Of a stretch of 64,000 bases of DNA, positions 1 through 12,670 are shown piece after piece. The notes under the pieces were generated by a model that was not told where the DNA came from, did no database searches, and saw only the letters and a program-made list of their open reading frames with translations. The position numbers were made by a program, and so were the translations under genes. Each line of letters starts with the position of its first letter. The first letter of the stretch is position 1. Source of the DNA: Nageia nagi. Its lineage: Eukaryota > Pinophyta. Where the stretch lies: contig JBITNC010000002.1 of the NCBI GenBank assembly GCA_050084985.1, forward strand, positions 7,006,001 through 7,070,000, given 5' to 3'.

Positions 1-204
1 TCCTTCGTTGGATTATCCTTTTAACCAATGTACAATGTCATGCTATGTTTCACTCTTTTACCCATGGGGCATGCTCATGAGATGGAGTGAAGGACAAGTT
101 ACATTATCTTATTCACAAATACTTAAAACGTATCTAAGGATACTTTTAAGTATTAGTTAATTTACATGAAGAAACCTTATAATAATGCATTATACATTCC
201 AACA
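1..204 (-). repeat. 3' LTR of F (inner part only)
   Basis: Ends in ...CATTCCAACA on the plus strand (TGTTGGAATG read in element orientation). It is followed directly by the purine tract complement CTCCCCTT at 205-212. The same LTR family recurs at 15406-15905, 18544-19019 and 45127-45603. The outer part of this copy lies left of the window. Confidence 0.9.
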
Positions 205-689
205 CTCCCCTTAATGCAATATTGGGGTAGAGCGAAGAGGAGAGAAGAAAAAGAGAGTTAGAGAGAGTTCACCTCCATAGAAATACAATTTAAGATGATA
301 ACATTTAAATATTTAAGAAATAATCAAGATATTATATTGAGGCTCACTACTTTACCATTTGATAAATAGTTTACAATACAATCATTAACTACAACTGGTT
401 TCATTATACAAAGTAGTTATTCAACAAAAACGTTCACATGATGAGCCTCCATGAGCCTACCCACTAGAAGTAGGTAACTTGCACTCTCAAGAAGAAACTT
501 GAAAAATCCAAGAAACTCATAAACAATATTAGTTAGATGTATCATATGAACATTCATATCAGTATAAGATAAATGAATTAATTAATGTCTTCCATAAACT
601 GATCAATGGTGCAATATAAGTCATCATGAAGATGCCAAGCCAATACTCATAGTCACCTATTATATCAAAAATATATGTTGATCAACATA

Positions 690-890
690 AAAAATAGAGC
701 ATAAGCACATACAAGTTCCTCATATATGGATAACTAAATAGTACCAAAATGCGCATACCAGTTCCTCACATATGGATAAATGAAATAGTGCTAGCAGAAG
801 CCATCATATGCTAAGAAAATATACAACTAGTTCCTCACACAAAATGAATTAACCACAAAAGTGTACACAAAATATCCTTCTAGGTATGAA
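690..890 (-). repeat. Degenerate minisatellite in F 3' UTR
   Basis: Imperfect repeats built around 'agttcctcacatatggata' occur near 711-735, 750-775 and 828-845. They are diverged relatives of the 50-bp repeat in the 3' UTRs of A and B and of the arrays in D. This puts the array in the common ancestor of the lineage. Confidence 0.55.
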
Positions 891-922
891 TTTTTCATCA
901 TATATATGAATTAAACAAGAAT

Positions 923-3900
923 TCAACCTTCACTCCCCCTTGAGAGAAACTTCACCAACCTAATAGATTCCCTGAGCTTGTAGAATTAAGCTTTAGGAAG
1001 GGACTTGGTGAACAAATTAGTGAAGTTTATGATTGATGAAAAATAATACAATGGTAATATTCCATATAAAACCTTCTCCTTGATAAAATATATTTATATT
1101 TCAACATGTTATTTTCTCTAATGGGAAATAATATTCTTTTCCGAAGCAATAGTCAACTGATTATCTAAAGAAATCTAAGATGGGTGAGATTGCTTATACC
1201 CAATTTCTTTTAGAAGATGCTTTAACCAAATAGCTTCTTGGGTCACAAATCATATGGTTTAGTATTTTTCCTCTATTATAGAGAGATAAATAGTAGGATG
1301 CTTCTTGTATGCCTAAGAGATAGCACCTAAACCAATGTTAAACACATAAGTAGAAGTTGATTTTCTATCATCTCTATCTTCCCCATATTTAGAATATGAG
1401 TACCCTAAGAGATAAAATAAGGGCATTTTGAAATGTTTGAAATTGAGATCCTTTATTCTTGCAACATGCTTCAAAATTTGCTTAACAACATTGAGGTGGT
1501 CAACATATGATTTATGCATAAATTATGTCATAAGATTTATTGCAAAGGTAATAACTAGCTTGGAGATAGTTAAATAAAGAAGACTACCAATTAATTTCCT
1601 ATAAGATGTAGCACATGCCAATTGAGATTTAGAGCTAAGAGTTAAAGAGATTATAGGAGAGACTAGGATCATAATAATTTTCCAACCCTTCATTCTAAAT
1701 ATTTTTAAACTATCTGAGATATACTTAGATTGACTAAGGTAAGTACAATTCTTATAGTACTACACTTGCATACCAAGGTAGCAGTGCAAGATACCAAGAT
1801 TAGTCATTTTAAATATTGCATTAAATTTGGATATGCACTCTTGGATGATTTTTTTATTATTTTCTATGATCAAAATATCATCCATATAGAGAAGAATCAA
1901 GATCAAATCTTATTTCTAATTGAGCACATATAAATTTGAATCAAAAAAGCACTCAAAAAACCCAATATTTTCAAAGTACCTTGAAATATTTTTATATGAA
2001 GCTCTAGGTGCTTGCTTAAGTCCATACAAGTAATTATTTAGCTTACACATAAGGGACTCTTTTCCTTCCACAAAAAATTCTTTTGGTTGATTCATGTTGA
2101 TCTCCACATCCAAGTCATCATTGAGAAAAACATTCTTGATGTTAAGTTGATAAACTTTCCATTCCTGAGCTTCTGAAAGAGCAAGGATTAACTTGAATAT
2201 GGGCATATTTTCCACTGGAGTAAAGTTTTTCTCATAATCAAATATGTATTTATAAGTGAAAACCTTGGCTACTAACCTTGCCTTATATTTCATAATTTCT
2301 CCAACTGAATTGTATTTGACCTTATAAATCCACTTATTATCAGTCACAGTCTATTCATTAGAATAGGGAACCAAGTACTAAGTTTAGGGAACCAAGTACT
2401 ATGTTTAGTTTTTCATCAAAGCCTCATATCCACTTCCATTATTTTCATCCAACATTCTTTCTTTGAAGCTTCCTTGAATTATGAGGGCTCATTCTTACTA
2501 TCAATTTTGGCAAACAAGTATTTTCTTAATATCATACTTCTCATTATCCTTTATGTTGGATAATTTTTCTCTTGAGGTGACTTATCTACATTGATATCCA
2601 TATAGTTAGGTTCAATATAAGATTCATCAAGATCATACATATTCTCACAAGAAGTAGCCTCAATGTTGACTTTCATAACCCACAAAGATGTACCTTTCAA
2701 ATCTCTTATCCAACTTCTTTATTTTCTTAAAAATAATGAAGATATAAACATCACAACCAAAAATCCTAAGGTAAGAGACATTAGGTTTATTTCCCATCCA
2801 TACCTTATATAGGGTTTTTCCTTCAAATACTTTCATAGGGTACCTATTCAAGGTGTATATCATAGTGCACATAACTTCATCCCATAAAAAACTAGGGAGA
2901 TTTCTCAACATGCACCTAGTCATTTCCTGAATGGTTCTATTCTTTTTTTATATAATATGATTTTGCTTAAGGGTGAAAGGGATCATGAACTACCTCTTAA
3001 TCTTGTGGTTGACACAATATTCATTTAAATCATTGCTATAATATTCACCCCCATTATTAGATATTAACATCTTACTTTTAAAGTCTGTATGATTTTTAAA
3101 TCAAGCTTTTAGATCTTTGAACTTGTAAAAGGTTTGATCCTTGTACTCTATAGATAACCAAATGTTATCCTACTAAATTTATTAATAAAGTTCAATACAT
3201 AATATACTCCCCCAATATTCTTGGTCTAAAATGAACCCATCAAATATAAATGCACAAGTTGAAGAGGTTGTGTTGCCTTTGTTATCTTATCTTTCTCAAT
3301 TTTTTGCCTATTCATCTTGCCTAAGATGCGCTTCACACAAAAATCAATTTTGGGTGATATTAAAGGTAAACCTTCTATAAGTTCTTGATTTTTCATGAAT
3401 TGAATGCTTTTGTGGGTAAGGTGTCCTAATCAATGATGAAAATATTGCCCCATAGCAAACATTCATAGAAAGGAATATCCTTGTTGGCACTTGATCCATA
3501 ATGTAGAGATTAACTTTCACTGATCATTTCACCAAAGTGGTAATTCCCTTTTTAATGTACTAAGAGTGTGAGTTGAACTCAAATGAGTATCCTTTACTTG
3601 TAACTTGAATTATGAAAATAAGGTTCATACTAAGTGTAGGCACATAGAGCACATTTTCAAGAACCTTTTCATGCAACAACACATTCCCAATCCCTTGGAC
3701 TTCAAGGATTGAATTATCACCTAGCACAACTACATATTTTTTATAACTTATGAAAAATTTTAAACTTATCCTTTTCAAAATAAATGTAATTCATGCATCC
3801 AAATTCAACAATCCAATCATTTGAGAAAGTGTGAGACCTAGAGTAAAGACCATAAAAAAAAATAGTTTGATTATTCTTCTTCTTGCCATTAAAGTTGTTT

Positions 3901-4770
3901 GATTTTTTAGTTCCTTTTCCACCTTTTTCTTTCTTTTTCTTATAGCAATTTGATTTCTTGTAACCATATATGTCACAAAAATTATAATTACCATCAAATT
4001 TGGCTTTGGATTTGGATTTGGATTTGCTAGACTTTTTATTTTTTTCCATCTTTCTTGAAATCCTTTCTTAGAGTATTGGAAGATTTCTTTTGGTTTTTGA
4101 ACTTCTTTTTTAAGTGAGTCTTCATTATTCCCAATGCCATAGAATGCTCCTTTAGAGTGAAGATCAACAAATTTTTGTTGAGAGTTTCCTCTTATTTTAG
4201 AATAAGCCTTGAAATATTTTCCAAAGAGTACAATTTTTCTTCTTCATCGCGCTTTGTATCAATTACTATCACGAAGAGACTAAATTTAGTAGAGAGACTT
4301 TGAAAGATGATGAACACCATAAAGTCATTATTGATTCAGTTGTAACCACACCCCATAAGTTGGGTCCTAAGATAAATAATCTTATTCAAGTATATTGCAA
4401 TACTTTAATTTTCCTCTTGATGTGATTACAAAAATTTTTGAGAATGATGAACCTTTTGTAGAATTTGGTGTCGAGGTAGATTTTTTTCAACTTGTTCCAA
4501 GCTTCCTTTATGGATTTTGAAGAAGAGATCATGAGAATGACTTCATATAAAATTGTATGAAATATAATAGAGGTTGTCATCTCATTCTTTGTATTGTAGG
4601 CCTCAAATGCCTTCTCATATATTGGAGCAACTTAGTTTTTATTTATTGTTTGCTACAATTTTCATGCTTAGAGCTCCATTTTCATCCTAGGTTCCCAAAT
4701 GTTGTAGTTGGAATCATTTAAGAAGTGCTTTTATAAAAATGAGTCTCCTATTTTCTACAAAAAATGTGGA
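923..4770 (-). pseudogene. F gag-pol remnant (Copia polyprotein)
   Basis: Read right to left, collinear Copia domains are visible. The gag (UBN2-like) segment is at about 4386-4770. A lysine-rich nucleocapsid part is at 3741-4049, with its zinc knuckle eroded. A protease-like segment follows at 3560-3840. Integrase remnants lie at 2660-3500, including the C-terminal FGCDVYIF region at 2660-2923. Reverse transcriptase is at 1916-2347 (NKWIYKVKYNS, YGLKQAPRAS). RNase H is at 1313-1519 (DDRKSTSTYVFN). The frame ends at 923 after a purine tract coding for the RGS-E end seen in A, B and D. Many stops and frameshifts make it dead. A inserted at its first gag codons. Confidence 0.85.
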
Positions 4771-4775
4771 AGTAT

Positions 4776-5254
4776 TGTTAGAATTTGTAATGAAATATTG
4801 TGAATATCTAAACTCCTTGTAAATTCAATTAATCACTTAAAGGATATGTAGATACCTTAAGGGATTAATTGAATTCTTTATTATGTGTGGACTTTGACCT
4901 TACCATGGGGTTAGTTGGTAGGTTAAAGTTAGGTCATACATTAATTGTAACCCTAACCTTACCCTTGGGTTAAAGGGAGGTTAGGGAGGTGCTCTCAAGC
5001 TATAAATAGAGGGCCTCTCCTCTTGTAACATAACTAAGTTTTTGGAGTAAGATTACTCTACTAGTTTGTGTAGGAGAGGAAGAGAATTGTAGTAAGAGGT
5101 GCATAGATTGAGAATAGAGAACTAGTTGTGGATGTACTCCCAAGGAGGAAGGAACCACATTATATTTGTGTTATCTTGTGTGAATGGTGTTATGTTGAAT
5201 GATTGAGTTTCCTAGTCTTGGACCTTGAGAATTAGAGTAGGTCTAATTCCTTCA
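4776..5254 (+). repeat. 5' LTR of A
   Basis: TG...CA ends, 479 bp, same length as 13736-14214. Differences from the 3' LTR by eye: A/T in 'cattaattg', C/T in 'ggcctctcc', G/A in 'ttgtagtaa', T/A in 'actagttg' and A/G in 'gaggaagg'. A TATA box (TATAAATA) is at 5001-5008. Confidence 0.97.
5001..5008 (+). promoter_or_regulatory. TATA box in A 5' LTR
   Basis: TATAAATA, followed by 'gagggcctc'. The same motif sits at 13961-13968 in the 3' LTR and, inverted, at 28498-28505 in the 5' LTR of B. It is the likely Pol II promoter core of the element; the transcription start would be about 30 bp downstream (inference). Confidence 0.7.
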
Positions 5255-5256
5255 AT

Positions 5257-5268
5257 TGGTATCAGAGC
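5257..5268 (+). promoter_or_regulatory. Primer-binding site of A
   Basis: TGGTATCAGAGC lies 2 bp after the LTR end. This is the usual plant Copia PBS, complementary to the 3' end of initiator tRNA-Met (family knowledge). Confidence 0.92.
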
Positions 5269-5629
5269 TTGGTGTGGAAGCTCTTATTCCTTCAATTTTA
5301 AGGTCTTGGTGAGGTAAAACTAAGAGAAGGTATAAAATTCAATGGGCTTAAATTTCCTCCTCCTTTGGTTATCTTATGGATTATTTCATTTTGATACTAA
5401 CATTCTTTTATGATTATGTTAGTTCAACTCCTAGCAAACATTGCCTTAATAACATAATATATTATTGCTCATTTTGTTTGTTCTACTAACAATCTTTTAT
5501 GTTAAATGATTGGGCAATAATACATTATGCAAAATTTGCAATTTGTATACTAACATTTTTTTTTATTAGTTGCAATATTTCTATTATTTTCTTTTACATA
5601 CCTTTTATTCTTTTGGTATTAAGAGGTAT

Positions 5630-6233
5630 TTATATGTAAAAAGAGGGATTTTTTTTTTCCAAAGAATATTTTTGAAAGGTTTCTATACATGCTGCTTTAT
5701 AAAATGTAAAATATATGCTGTGTATAGAATGTTTACAAAATGGGCAATCTTTTAAGACCTTGTTCTCATGCATATCAATACACTTTCTGCAAACAACCTG
5801 ATGTGCATATGGTAGGAATACAACAGACGCTTCTACACTCCTACACATAAAACAACGTCTATCATAATTTCCTTCTCTTCGAGATGATTCTTGAAGTTCC
5901 TGGAGTTTACTACGTAAATGAACATTTGCTTCCTTCAAACTTTTTTGCACTAGCATCAAAATCCAACATGTGTGGAACATTTGGCACAGTGTTTGACTTT
6001 GTCTTACAAGACTCTGTTGTGGCTTTGAGACGAGCCAACTTGTGTTCTAGCCTTTCAATATCATCCTTAAATCTTTGAGATTCCATCTCTATCTTTCTAT
6101 GTAATGTCTCCTCTCTCCTCCTAGCAGAAGCTTCAGCTACTTCCTTAGCTCTTGTTTCATCCTTAGCTTGTGCAATTGCTATTTCTTTAGCTTTCTCTTC
6201 CTTAGCATTGTTTGACAAAAAATGCCTTGCCAA
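5630..6233 (-). pseudogene. Captured RF298/MIP1-like RING E3 ligase fragment
   Basis: Minus-strand codons (antisense to A) give, in order, an Ala/Lys/Glu-rich coiled coil (about 6020-6233; core KDDIERLEHKLARL) and a C-terminal RING (about 5700-5860). The RING shows CFMC, SVVFLP, AHQVVCRKC and DCPFC, the pattern of plant RF298/RF4/MIP1 ubiquitin ligases, in which RING follows coiled coil. Those proteins are far longer (family knowledge), so only the C-terminal end is here. The two parts lie in different frames that overlap at 5910-5980, which points to a frameshift. The third RING zinc ligand, normally Cys after FLP, is Tyr. It lies between PBS and leader of A and can make no working ligase. 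It is a transduplicated gene fragment, with no intron visible between the two parts. Confidence 0.85.
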
Positions 6234-7240
6234 AATGCAATCTTATGGACTACAATGATCGATGGATATAAACAAAATGGATACATTGATAATCACATCT
6301 ACTTACACCACTGCGTGCAGGTCAGGGAGGTGAAAGCCGAACTCTAAAACCTCTACACTAGCTTGATAGCGATGTTGTAGTGGAATGTCGAGGGTGGAGG
6401 TGTCCGAAATGGACATAACTTTATCCATGTTGGACTCATGGTAGACATCGTAGTGGATGAAGTCCGCATCGTTGCCAAGCTCCACCATGAGTTTTGAACT
6501 CATGCCCATTCCTTGCTGCATAGATTTTTTTTTTCGATTGCCTGCACACAACATATCTGTGAAGAATGCAACCATTCTTCATTTAGAGAGCCTATCCTCC
6601 TCCATAGTTTGAGATCCTATCCTCCTCCTCCTCCTTAACGATCACATACCGTTCTCCACTGCATAGCAAAGAAATTGTTCGCTCTGGCAGTGGCTGCACA
6701 ATGCCCACAACGCCATCACCGTCGCTCCGTTGCGATCGGTGACAACCGCGACATCTTCTTCACCATCACCGACACTGCCAGCACGTGCACTCATGGAGGA
6801 TATTCATATATATTTTCATTCATGTGAACGTAATCTAATTTGAAATGAGCTATCATCTTGCTTTGGAAATTATGTCGATCGGGGATAAGAAAAAAAAATA
6901 CTCAGGTGCAATGGATGGCATAATGCAGAAAGACAAGACGAAATGCTTCCAAGGCTCTTTTCTAACACAAGGATTCTGCCATATCAATAAACTCATTTCC
7001 TCCATAGTATCATGCACTAGGATAGTCTTCACTATATTTATTGGTCATGACTAACCCAACTGCCTGCATAACTGATAATGATTAATCGACAGAATAAGTT
7101 CAAGTCCCTTCCATTACCGATTTTTTTTTCAAGCTTAATTATGTTTGTGATCTCAGGATCAACCTCCTCCAGTGGTGTATTCAAGTGCTTTGACCACGTG
7201 ACGTGTGTTTTTTTCTTTCTCCCTCTGCATATTCTCCCAC
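6234..7240. other. Rest of the foreign DNA in A's leader, unidentified
   Basis: This segment has no counterpart in element B. It includes a GC-richer patch at about 6640-6800 (minus-strand codons open for about 49 residues from an ATG near 6793) and an open minus-strand frame at 6303-6575. I recognise neither. They may be further exons or introns of the captured RING gene or of a second host gene. Similarity to B resumes near 7250-7330, around the shared 'aagcaacgtatc'. Confidence 0.5.
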
Positions 7241-8774
7241 TTTATTTGTGCATTTAATTTAATTTTTTGTGCATTTAATTTTTGTTGACTACTTTTCACC
7301 TTCCTTAAATGCACATGCAAGCAACGTATCCTCCTTCTTGGTAAGGGAAGGGTAGCCATCCTTTTTTACCTAAAGCATTTATTTTTTTTGACTTGGAGTG
7401 CTTAAGGTAAAAGAAGCATTAAATATGCATGAAGTAGGGGTATGGGTCTCCTTCTTTTACCATTTAATTCTCGGAGACTTGGAAAGTAGTGAATATTTTT
7501 AACTTATTTATACAATAAGGTCAAAAGTATTTTTAAGTTAAACTTAGCTTACCTTTTTAAAAATGCTTAGAATATTTTTAATATTGCATGTTTAATTTAC
7601 TAAGGTGCACATGCAATTTCTAGAATGTCAATCTCTTAGCATTTTTTTTCTAAGTATGGTAATTTACTTAGGCAAAACATTTTTTAGTAAAAATTTGCTA
7701 AGGTAATCTAAGTATGCTATTTTTTTAAGTAAACAAGGGAAATTTTTTAATTAAAATGCATACTTAAAAGATAATTTTTAGCATACAAGTTTTTAGGGAT
7801 AAAACTTTAAGTGAAAAGGGGGGAATTTGTATAATTTTTACTTAAAACTTTATCTAGATCTTGCATGCTAAATTTGTAAATGCATGCCTCTTAATCTTGT
7901 TTGAGGAATAAAGCATGCTTAGTACTTAAAATTTTAAGTTAAATAATGCATGATGCATGTTTATTGCTTAATTTTAAGTAATGGAATAATGCATGTTTAA
8001 GTTATGGATTAATGCTAAGTAGGACTTAGCCTGAATTTATGAAATTGAGCAAAGTATGCAAAATGTAAAATGTCCTTTAGGGGTTAGTACAAAACCCATT
8101 GGACTTTTAAGGTTTTTTCAAGTTCGTGTGGATGATGTATTTTTACTTTACTTTATATTTTTGCACAATTGCTTTATACTTGCAAAACGCAAAATATTGA
8201 AAGTAACCCCTAAAATGAACACATTCGCACGTATTTTTCCACAACATGACTTGTTTGGGGAGCCACAAGGTGAGGACAGGGCAGACTGGAACCTTTTTAG
8301 TCCGAAGAACCAAGTGGTGGTAAGTACATATTAATTGCCCCTAAGACCTCTATTGGATTGGACATAACTCTATTAGGTGGACAGGCATGTGTGTAGTGAT
8401 ACCACATGTCCGCACGTCCATTTAGGGATTATCCTGATAACCTAGGAGGAAAACTGAAAACCTTAAACAAGATAATTAAAATGGTCAATCCAAGATACGT
8501 CAGATCCTTGGAAAATAGTTGGTACTTATCCTTGTGAGAGTATATTACTGACCAAGGTGAACTGGTTGAGGACTGGTAGTACTTGGGCTCCACTCTACGG
8601 GCATCTAGGTGAAGGCCTAATTCTATACAAGAAAACAACCCCAACTTTATCCTCTACGGATCTTGGTTTATAAGTTTACACATGTGGAACATGTTTACTT
8701 ATCAATGTTTTATTTGTATAGATGGTAAATTCTAAAAATTTTCATTCTTCTTGCTTATTTACTTTTGTGTAGCA
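7241..8774 (+). other. Conserved untranslated leader of A
   Basis: AT-rich 7380-8040, then a block at 8041-8774 that matches B (25179-25940, inverted) closely. Shared landmarks are 'ggggtatgggtctcct', 'catgacttgtttggggagcc', 'gaccaaggtgaactggttga' and 'tgataacctaggagga'. A short upstream ORF in B is put out of frame in A by an extra T near 8235. A donor-like GGTGGTAAGT (about 8315) and a pyrimidine-rich stretch ending in AG just before the gag ATG (8771-8772) could bound a leader intron. Confidence 0.65.
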
Positions 8775-11700
8775 ATGGTTGAAACCTTCATACCCAAGCA
8801 TATACTCGACGGTTCTAACTTCAGCATATGGGAACCTTGTATGAGAGCTGAGTTACAAGCAAGGAAGATGTGGTAGATAGTTAATGAAGACATGCTCGCT
8901 CCTACAGATGAGATGGCTCTTGAAATCTACAACTCAAAGAATGATTTAGCAACTTCAATGATCTATCATGCAGTTTCAGATGACTCCTTCTCATGATATC
9001 TTCTTCAACATTAGCAAAGGAAGCTTGGGATAGGCTAAAGAAAATTTACCTTGGGTCAAAATTTTCAAGGAGGTTCACTATTCTACAAAAGTTGTTGCAA
9101 TATCATCAAGGTGAAGATGAAAGTGCTTCTATCTACTTGAACAAAATCATTGACCTCAGGACACAACTGGTTGGCTGAGGGTGCAACTGGATCAATGATG
9201 AGTTCATGGTCTTTATCATTCTTCAAAGCCTTTCTACAAAGTTCAGTAACTTTGTCATGATTATAGAAACTAAGCTCGATGATGAAGAAGATGTCATCTC
9301 TCTTGATAACCTTTCTAGACTCCTTCTGAAGCATGAGGAAACTTTGAATAAGAAAATGTTAAAATTTTCTCCAAAGGATAATAACATTACTCTAGGAGCA
9401 ACCAAAACTCCTTTCAAGAAGAAGTTCAAACATTATAAATTCAAAGATAACAAATCCTCATCTACCATCAGGAAGCATGGCAACTTCAAGCAAAGGAATG
9501 ACAAAGCTAGATCAAGCAATCCAACACCTCAGGAAAAGTTTGATGGAAATTGTAACTTTTGTGGCATCTTTGGGCACAAAGAGTATGATTGTTGTAAAAA
9601 TAAATTTGCTCAAAAAGGCAAGGGAAATGCAAATGTGAGAAATTTCAATAATAAAAAGAAGAACAAGCATGCTGCTACTGTTGCCTACTACTCAATGACT
9701 CAAACTATTTCAAATGATTGGATTGTTGATTCAGGATGCACTAATCACATGTGTTATGAAAAGGATAAGTTTGAAAACTTTCATAAGTACAATAAGGATA
9801 CAGTTGTGATAGGTGATAATACAGTCCTTGATGTTCAAGGAATAGGGAGTGTGAAGATTCATGGAAAGGCTCTTGATAATGTCTTTTATGTGCCTAAACT
9901 AAGGATAAATCTTATCTCCATAATTTAAATTATAAGGAAAGGATACTCATTTGAGTTTACCTCACACTCCTGGTATGTTAAGAAAGGATTTGCCACCTTG
10001 ATGAAAGGATCAGTAAAGGATGACCTTTGTATTATGGATCAAGTACCTTCAAAGATTTGTCTTGCTGCAAATGTTTGTTCAAAGGGTAATCTTTGGCATC
10101 AATGATTAGGGCACCTTAACCACAAGAGTATTCAAGATATGAAAACTCAAGAACTTGTAGAAGGTTTACCTAATATTTCACCCAAAATTGGCCTCTGTGA
10201 AAGGTGCATTCTAGGAAAGATGAATAGGCAAAAGTTTGAAAAAGATAAGGCAACTTGGGCTACTCATCCTCTTCAGCTTGTGCATTCAGATTTGATGGGT
10301 CCATTTCTGACTAAGTCTCTAGGGGGAGCTTCTTATGTTCTGACCTTCATTGATGACTTCAGTAGGATGACATTTGGTTATCTACTTGAGCACAAGGATC
10401 AAACTTTTGACAGGTTTAAAGACTTCAAGGCTCTTGTTGAAAATCAAACTGATTTTAAGATCAAGATGCTTAGATCTAATAATGGGGGTGAGTATAATAG
10501 CAATGAGTTTAACAACTATTGTGTTAAACATGGGATCAAGAAGTAATTCACAATCCCTTGCACCCCTTAGCAAAATGGAGTTCCTAAAAGGAAGAATCGA
10601 ACCATTATGGAAATGGTAAGATGCATGTTGGGTAACCTTCCTAGTTTCTTATGGGGTGAAGCTATTCACACTGCTATTCACACCCTAAATAGGTGTCCTA
10701 CTAAAGCAGTTGAAGGTAAAACTCTATATGAAGCATGGACAGGAAAGAAACCTAACATCTCACACTTTAGGGTCTTCGACTATGATGTATTTGCCTTCAT
10801 TACCTCAGAGAAAAGAAAGAAGTTGGATAAAAGATCAAAAAAATGCATCTTTATGGGGTATGATAATCAGCATAGAGGTTACAGGCTCTACTCCTCATCC
10901 CATAAAATAGTCTTTATTTCTAGGGATGTCAAGTTCAATGAACTTCTTGAGGATATGACTTCTCATGCTGAAGTGTCTGATTCAGATGATTCTTCGCCTA
11001 CACCTAACTGGTTGGATGATCATGTAGGGAAGTCACCACAAGAGCAAAATTCTCCAGCTCAGAGAATTACAAGAAGTATGACCTTGAATAAATCTTTATT
11101 TGCCAAAATTGATAATACGAATGAGCCATCAACCTTCAAAGAAGCTTCCAAGTAAGAGTGTTGGATGGAAGCTATGAAAGTTGAGTATGAGGCACTCATC
11201 AAAAATGAAACTTGGGATTTGGTTCATTATCCCAATGAGAAAAATGTGATTGGAAATAAATGGATATACAAGGTCAAGTATAATTCTGATGGAGAAATTG
11301 AAAAATACAAAGCAAGGTTAGTGGCCAAAGGATTCGCTCAGAAATATGGTATTGATTATGAGGAAACCTTTGCTCCTGTGGCCAAGATGCCTACTATCAA
11401 GATAATCCTTACTCTTTCTATAGCTCAAGGATGGAAAGTTTTTCAACTTGATGTCAAGAGTGCATTTCTCAATGGTGACTTGGATGTAGAAATCTACATG
11501 AATCAACTAGAAGGATTTATTCCAGAAGGTAAAGAGTCTCTTGTGTGCAAGCTAAAGAAGTCTTTGTATGGACTTAAGCAAGCACCTAGAGCATGGTATA
11601 AGAAAATTTTAGGATTCTTTGCAGATATTAGTTTTTCCAAGTGCTTCTCTGACTCAGATCTCTATGTACTCAATCAAGGAAAAGACATGGTCTTAATTCT

Positions 11701-12670
11701 CCTTTATGTGGATGATCTTGTCATAACTGGCAATAATATTGAAATCATCCAAGAGTGCATATCCAAACTGAAGGCCACATTTGAAATGATTGATCTAGGT
11801 CTATTGCATTACTATCTTGGGATGCAAGTATACCAACATAAAGATTGTACTTATCTTAGTCAATCTAAGTATATATCAGACATCTTACAAAAGTTTGGAA
11901 TGGAGGAGTGTAGATATGCTGCAATACCTATTTCTCCTGGAATCGTTGTATCTCTGAGCTCAGATTCTTAGTTGGCTAATGCTACAACTTATAGGCAATT
12001 GATTGGTAGTCTTCTGTATCTGACTATCTCTCGACCTGATATTGCCTTTGTAGTGAATCTGATGGCACGATTCATGCAAAAACCATATGTTGAACACCTC
12101 AATGCTGTTAAGCAAATCTTGAGGTATGTGGTAAGGATAAAGGATCTTGCTCTTAAGTATTCCAAAGTGCCCTCGATTGTTCTCTCTGGGTTCTTAGATT
12201 CTGATTATGGGGGTGATAGAGATGATAGAAAATCAACCTTTGCATATGTGTTTAGCATTGGTTTAGGTGTTATCTCTTGGGCTTCCAAGAAGCAACCTAT
12301 TGTAACTCTTTCTACCATCGAAGCCGAATATCGAGCCATGTCTATTACCGCCCAAGAAGCCATTTGGTTGAGGCATCTTCTGAACAAAATTGGGTATAAG
12401 CAAAATGGCCCATCTCTTATTTCTTTAGACTATCAATTGGCTATCTCTTTGGCTAAGAATCCTATGTTCCATTAGAGAACCAAACATGTGGAAATCCAAG
12501 CCCATTTTATCAGGGAGAAGATTCTAGATGACATCATACACTTGGAGTATTGTCCATATACTAAAAACTCTGCTAATTTATTCACCAAGCCCCTTCCTGA
12601 AGCTCAATTCAGCAAGCCTAGGGATTCTCTCAGGTTGGTGAAGTTGCCCTCAAGGGGGAGTGAAGTCTGA
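8775..12670 (+). pseudogene. A gag-pol polyprotein, nine in-frame stops
   Basis: Copia order is complete: gag; zinc knuckle (CNFCGIFGHKEYDC, about 9550-9600); protease (WIVDSGCTNH, about 9720); integrase (HHCC region to LRSNNGGEYN, where the catalytic SDN of B reads SNN, then a damaged QNGV segment at 10568); reverse transcriptase (LLYVDDLVITG, about 11700); RNase H (SDYGGDRDDRKST). It ends in PSRGSEV. Relative to B there is one deleted base near 8985, a 10-residue deletion in the nucleocapsid, and stops at 8874, 9176, 9926, 10103, 10544, 10568, 11153, 11969 and 12473. Apart from the frameshift all pieces share one frame. The start follows B's first gag ATG. RT residues are about 92% identical to B by eye. 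Confidence 0.93.
12651..12660 (+). promoter_or_regulatory. Upstream polypurine tract inside the pol stop region of A
   Basis: CAAGGGGGAG codes for the last residues of pol and closely matches the PPT beside the 3' LTR (AAGGGGGAG at 13727-13735), about 1.07 kb downstream. The same pair occurs in B, D and F. It may be a fossil PPT from before a new 3' UTR was gained, or a second plus-strand primer site (inference). Confidence 0.55.

Noticed and set aside
4960-4985. Telomere-like 'gtaaccctaacc' in the LTRs of A and B
   Set aside because: Only about one and a half units, and fixed in the LTR family; not a telomere relic.
5630-6233. The RING ligase as a functional host gene
   Set aside because: Only the C-terminal end is present, with a frameshift and a lost zinc ligand, between the PBS and leader of an intact-ended retrotransposon.
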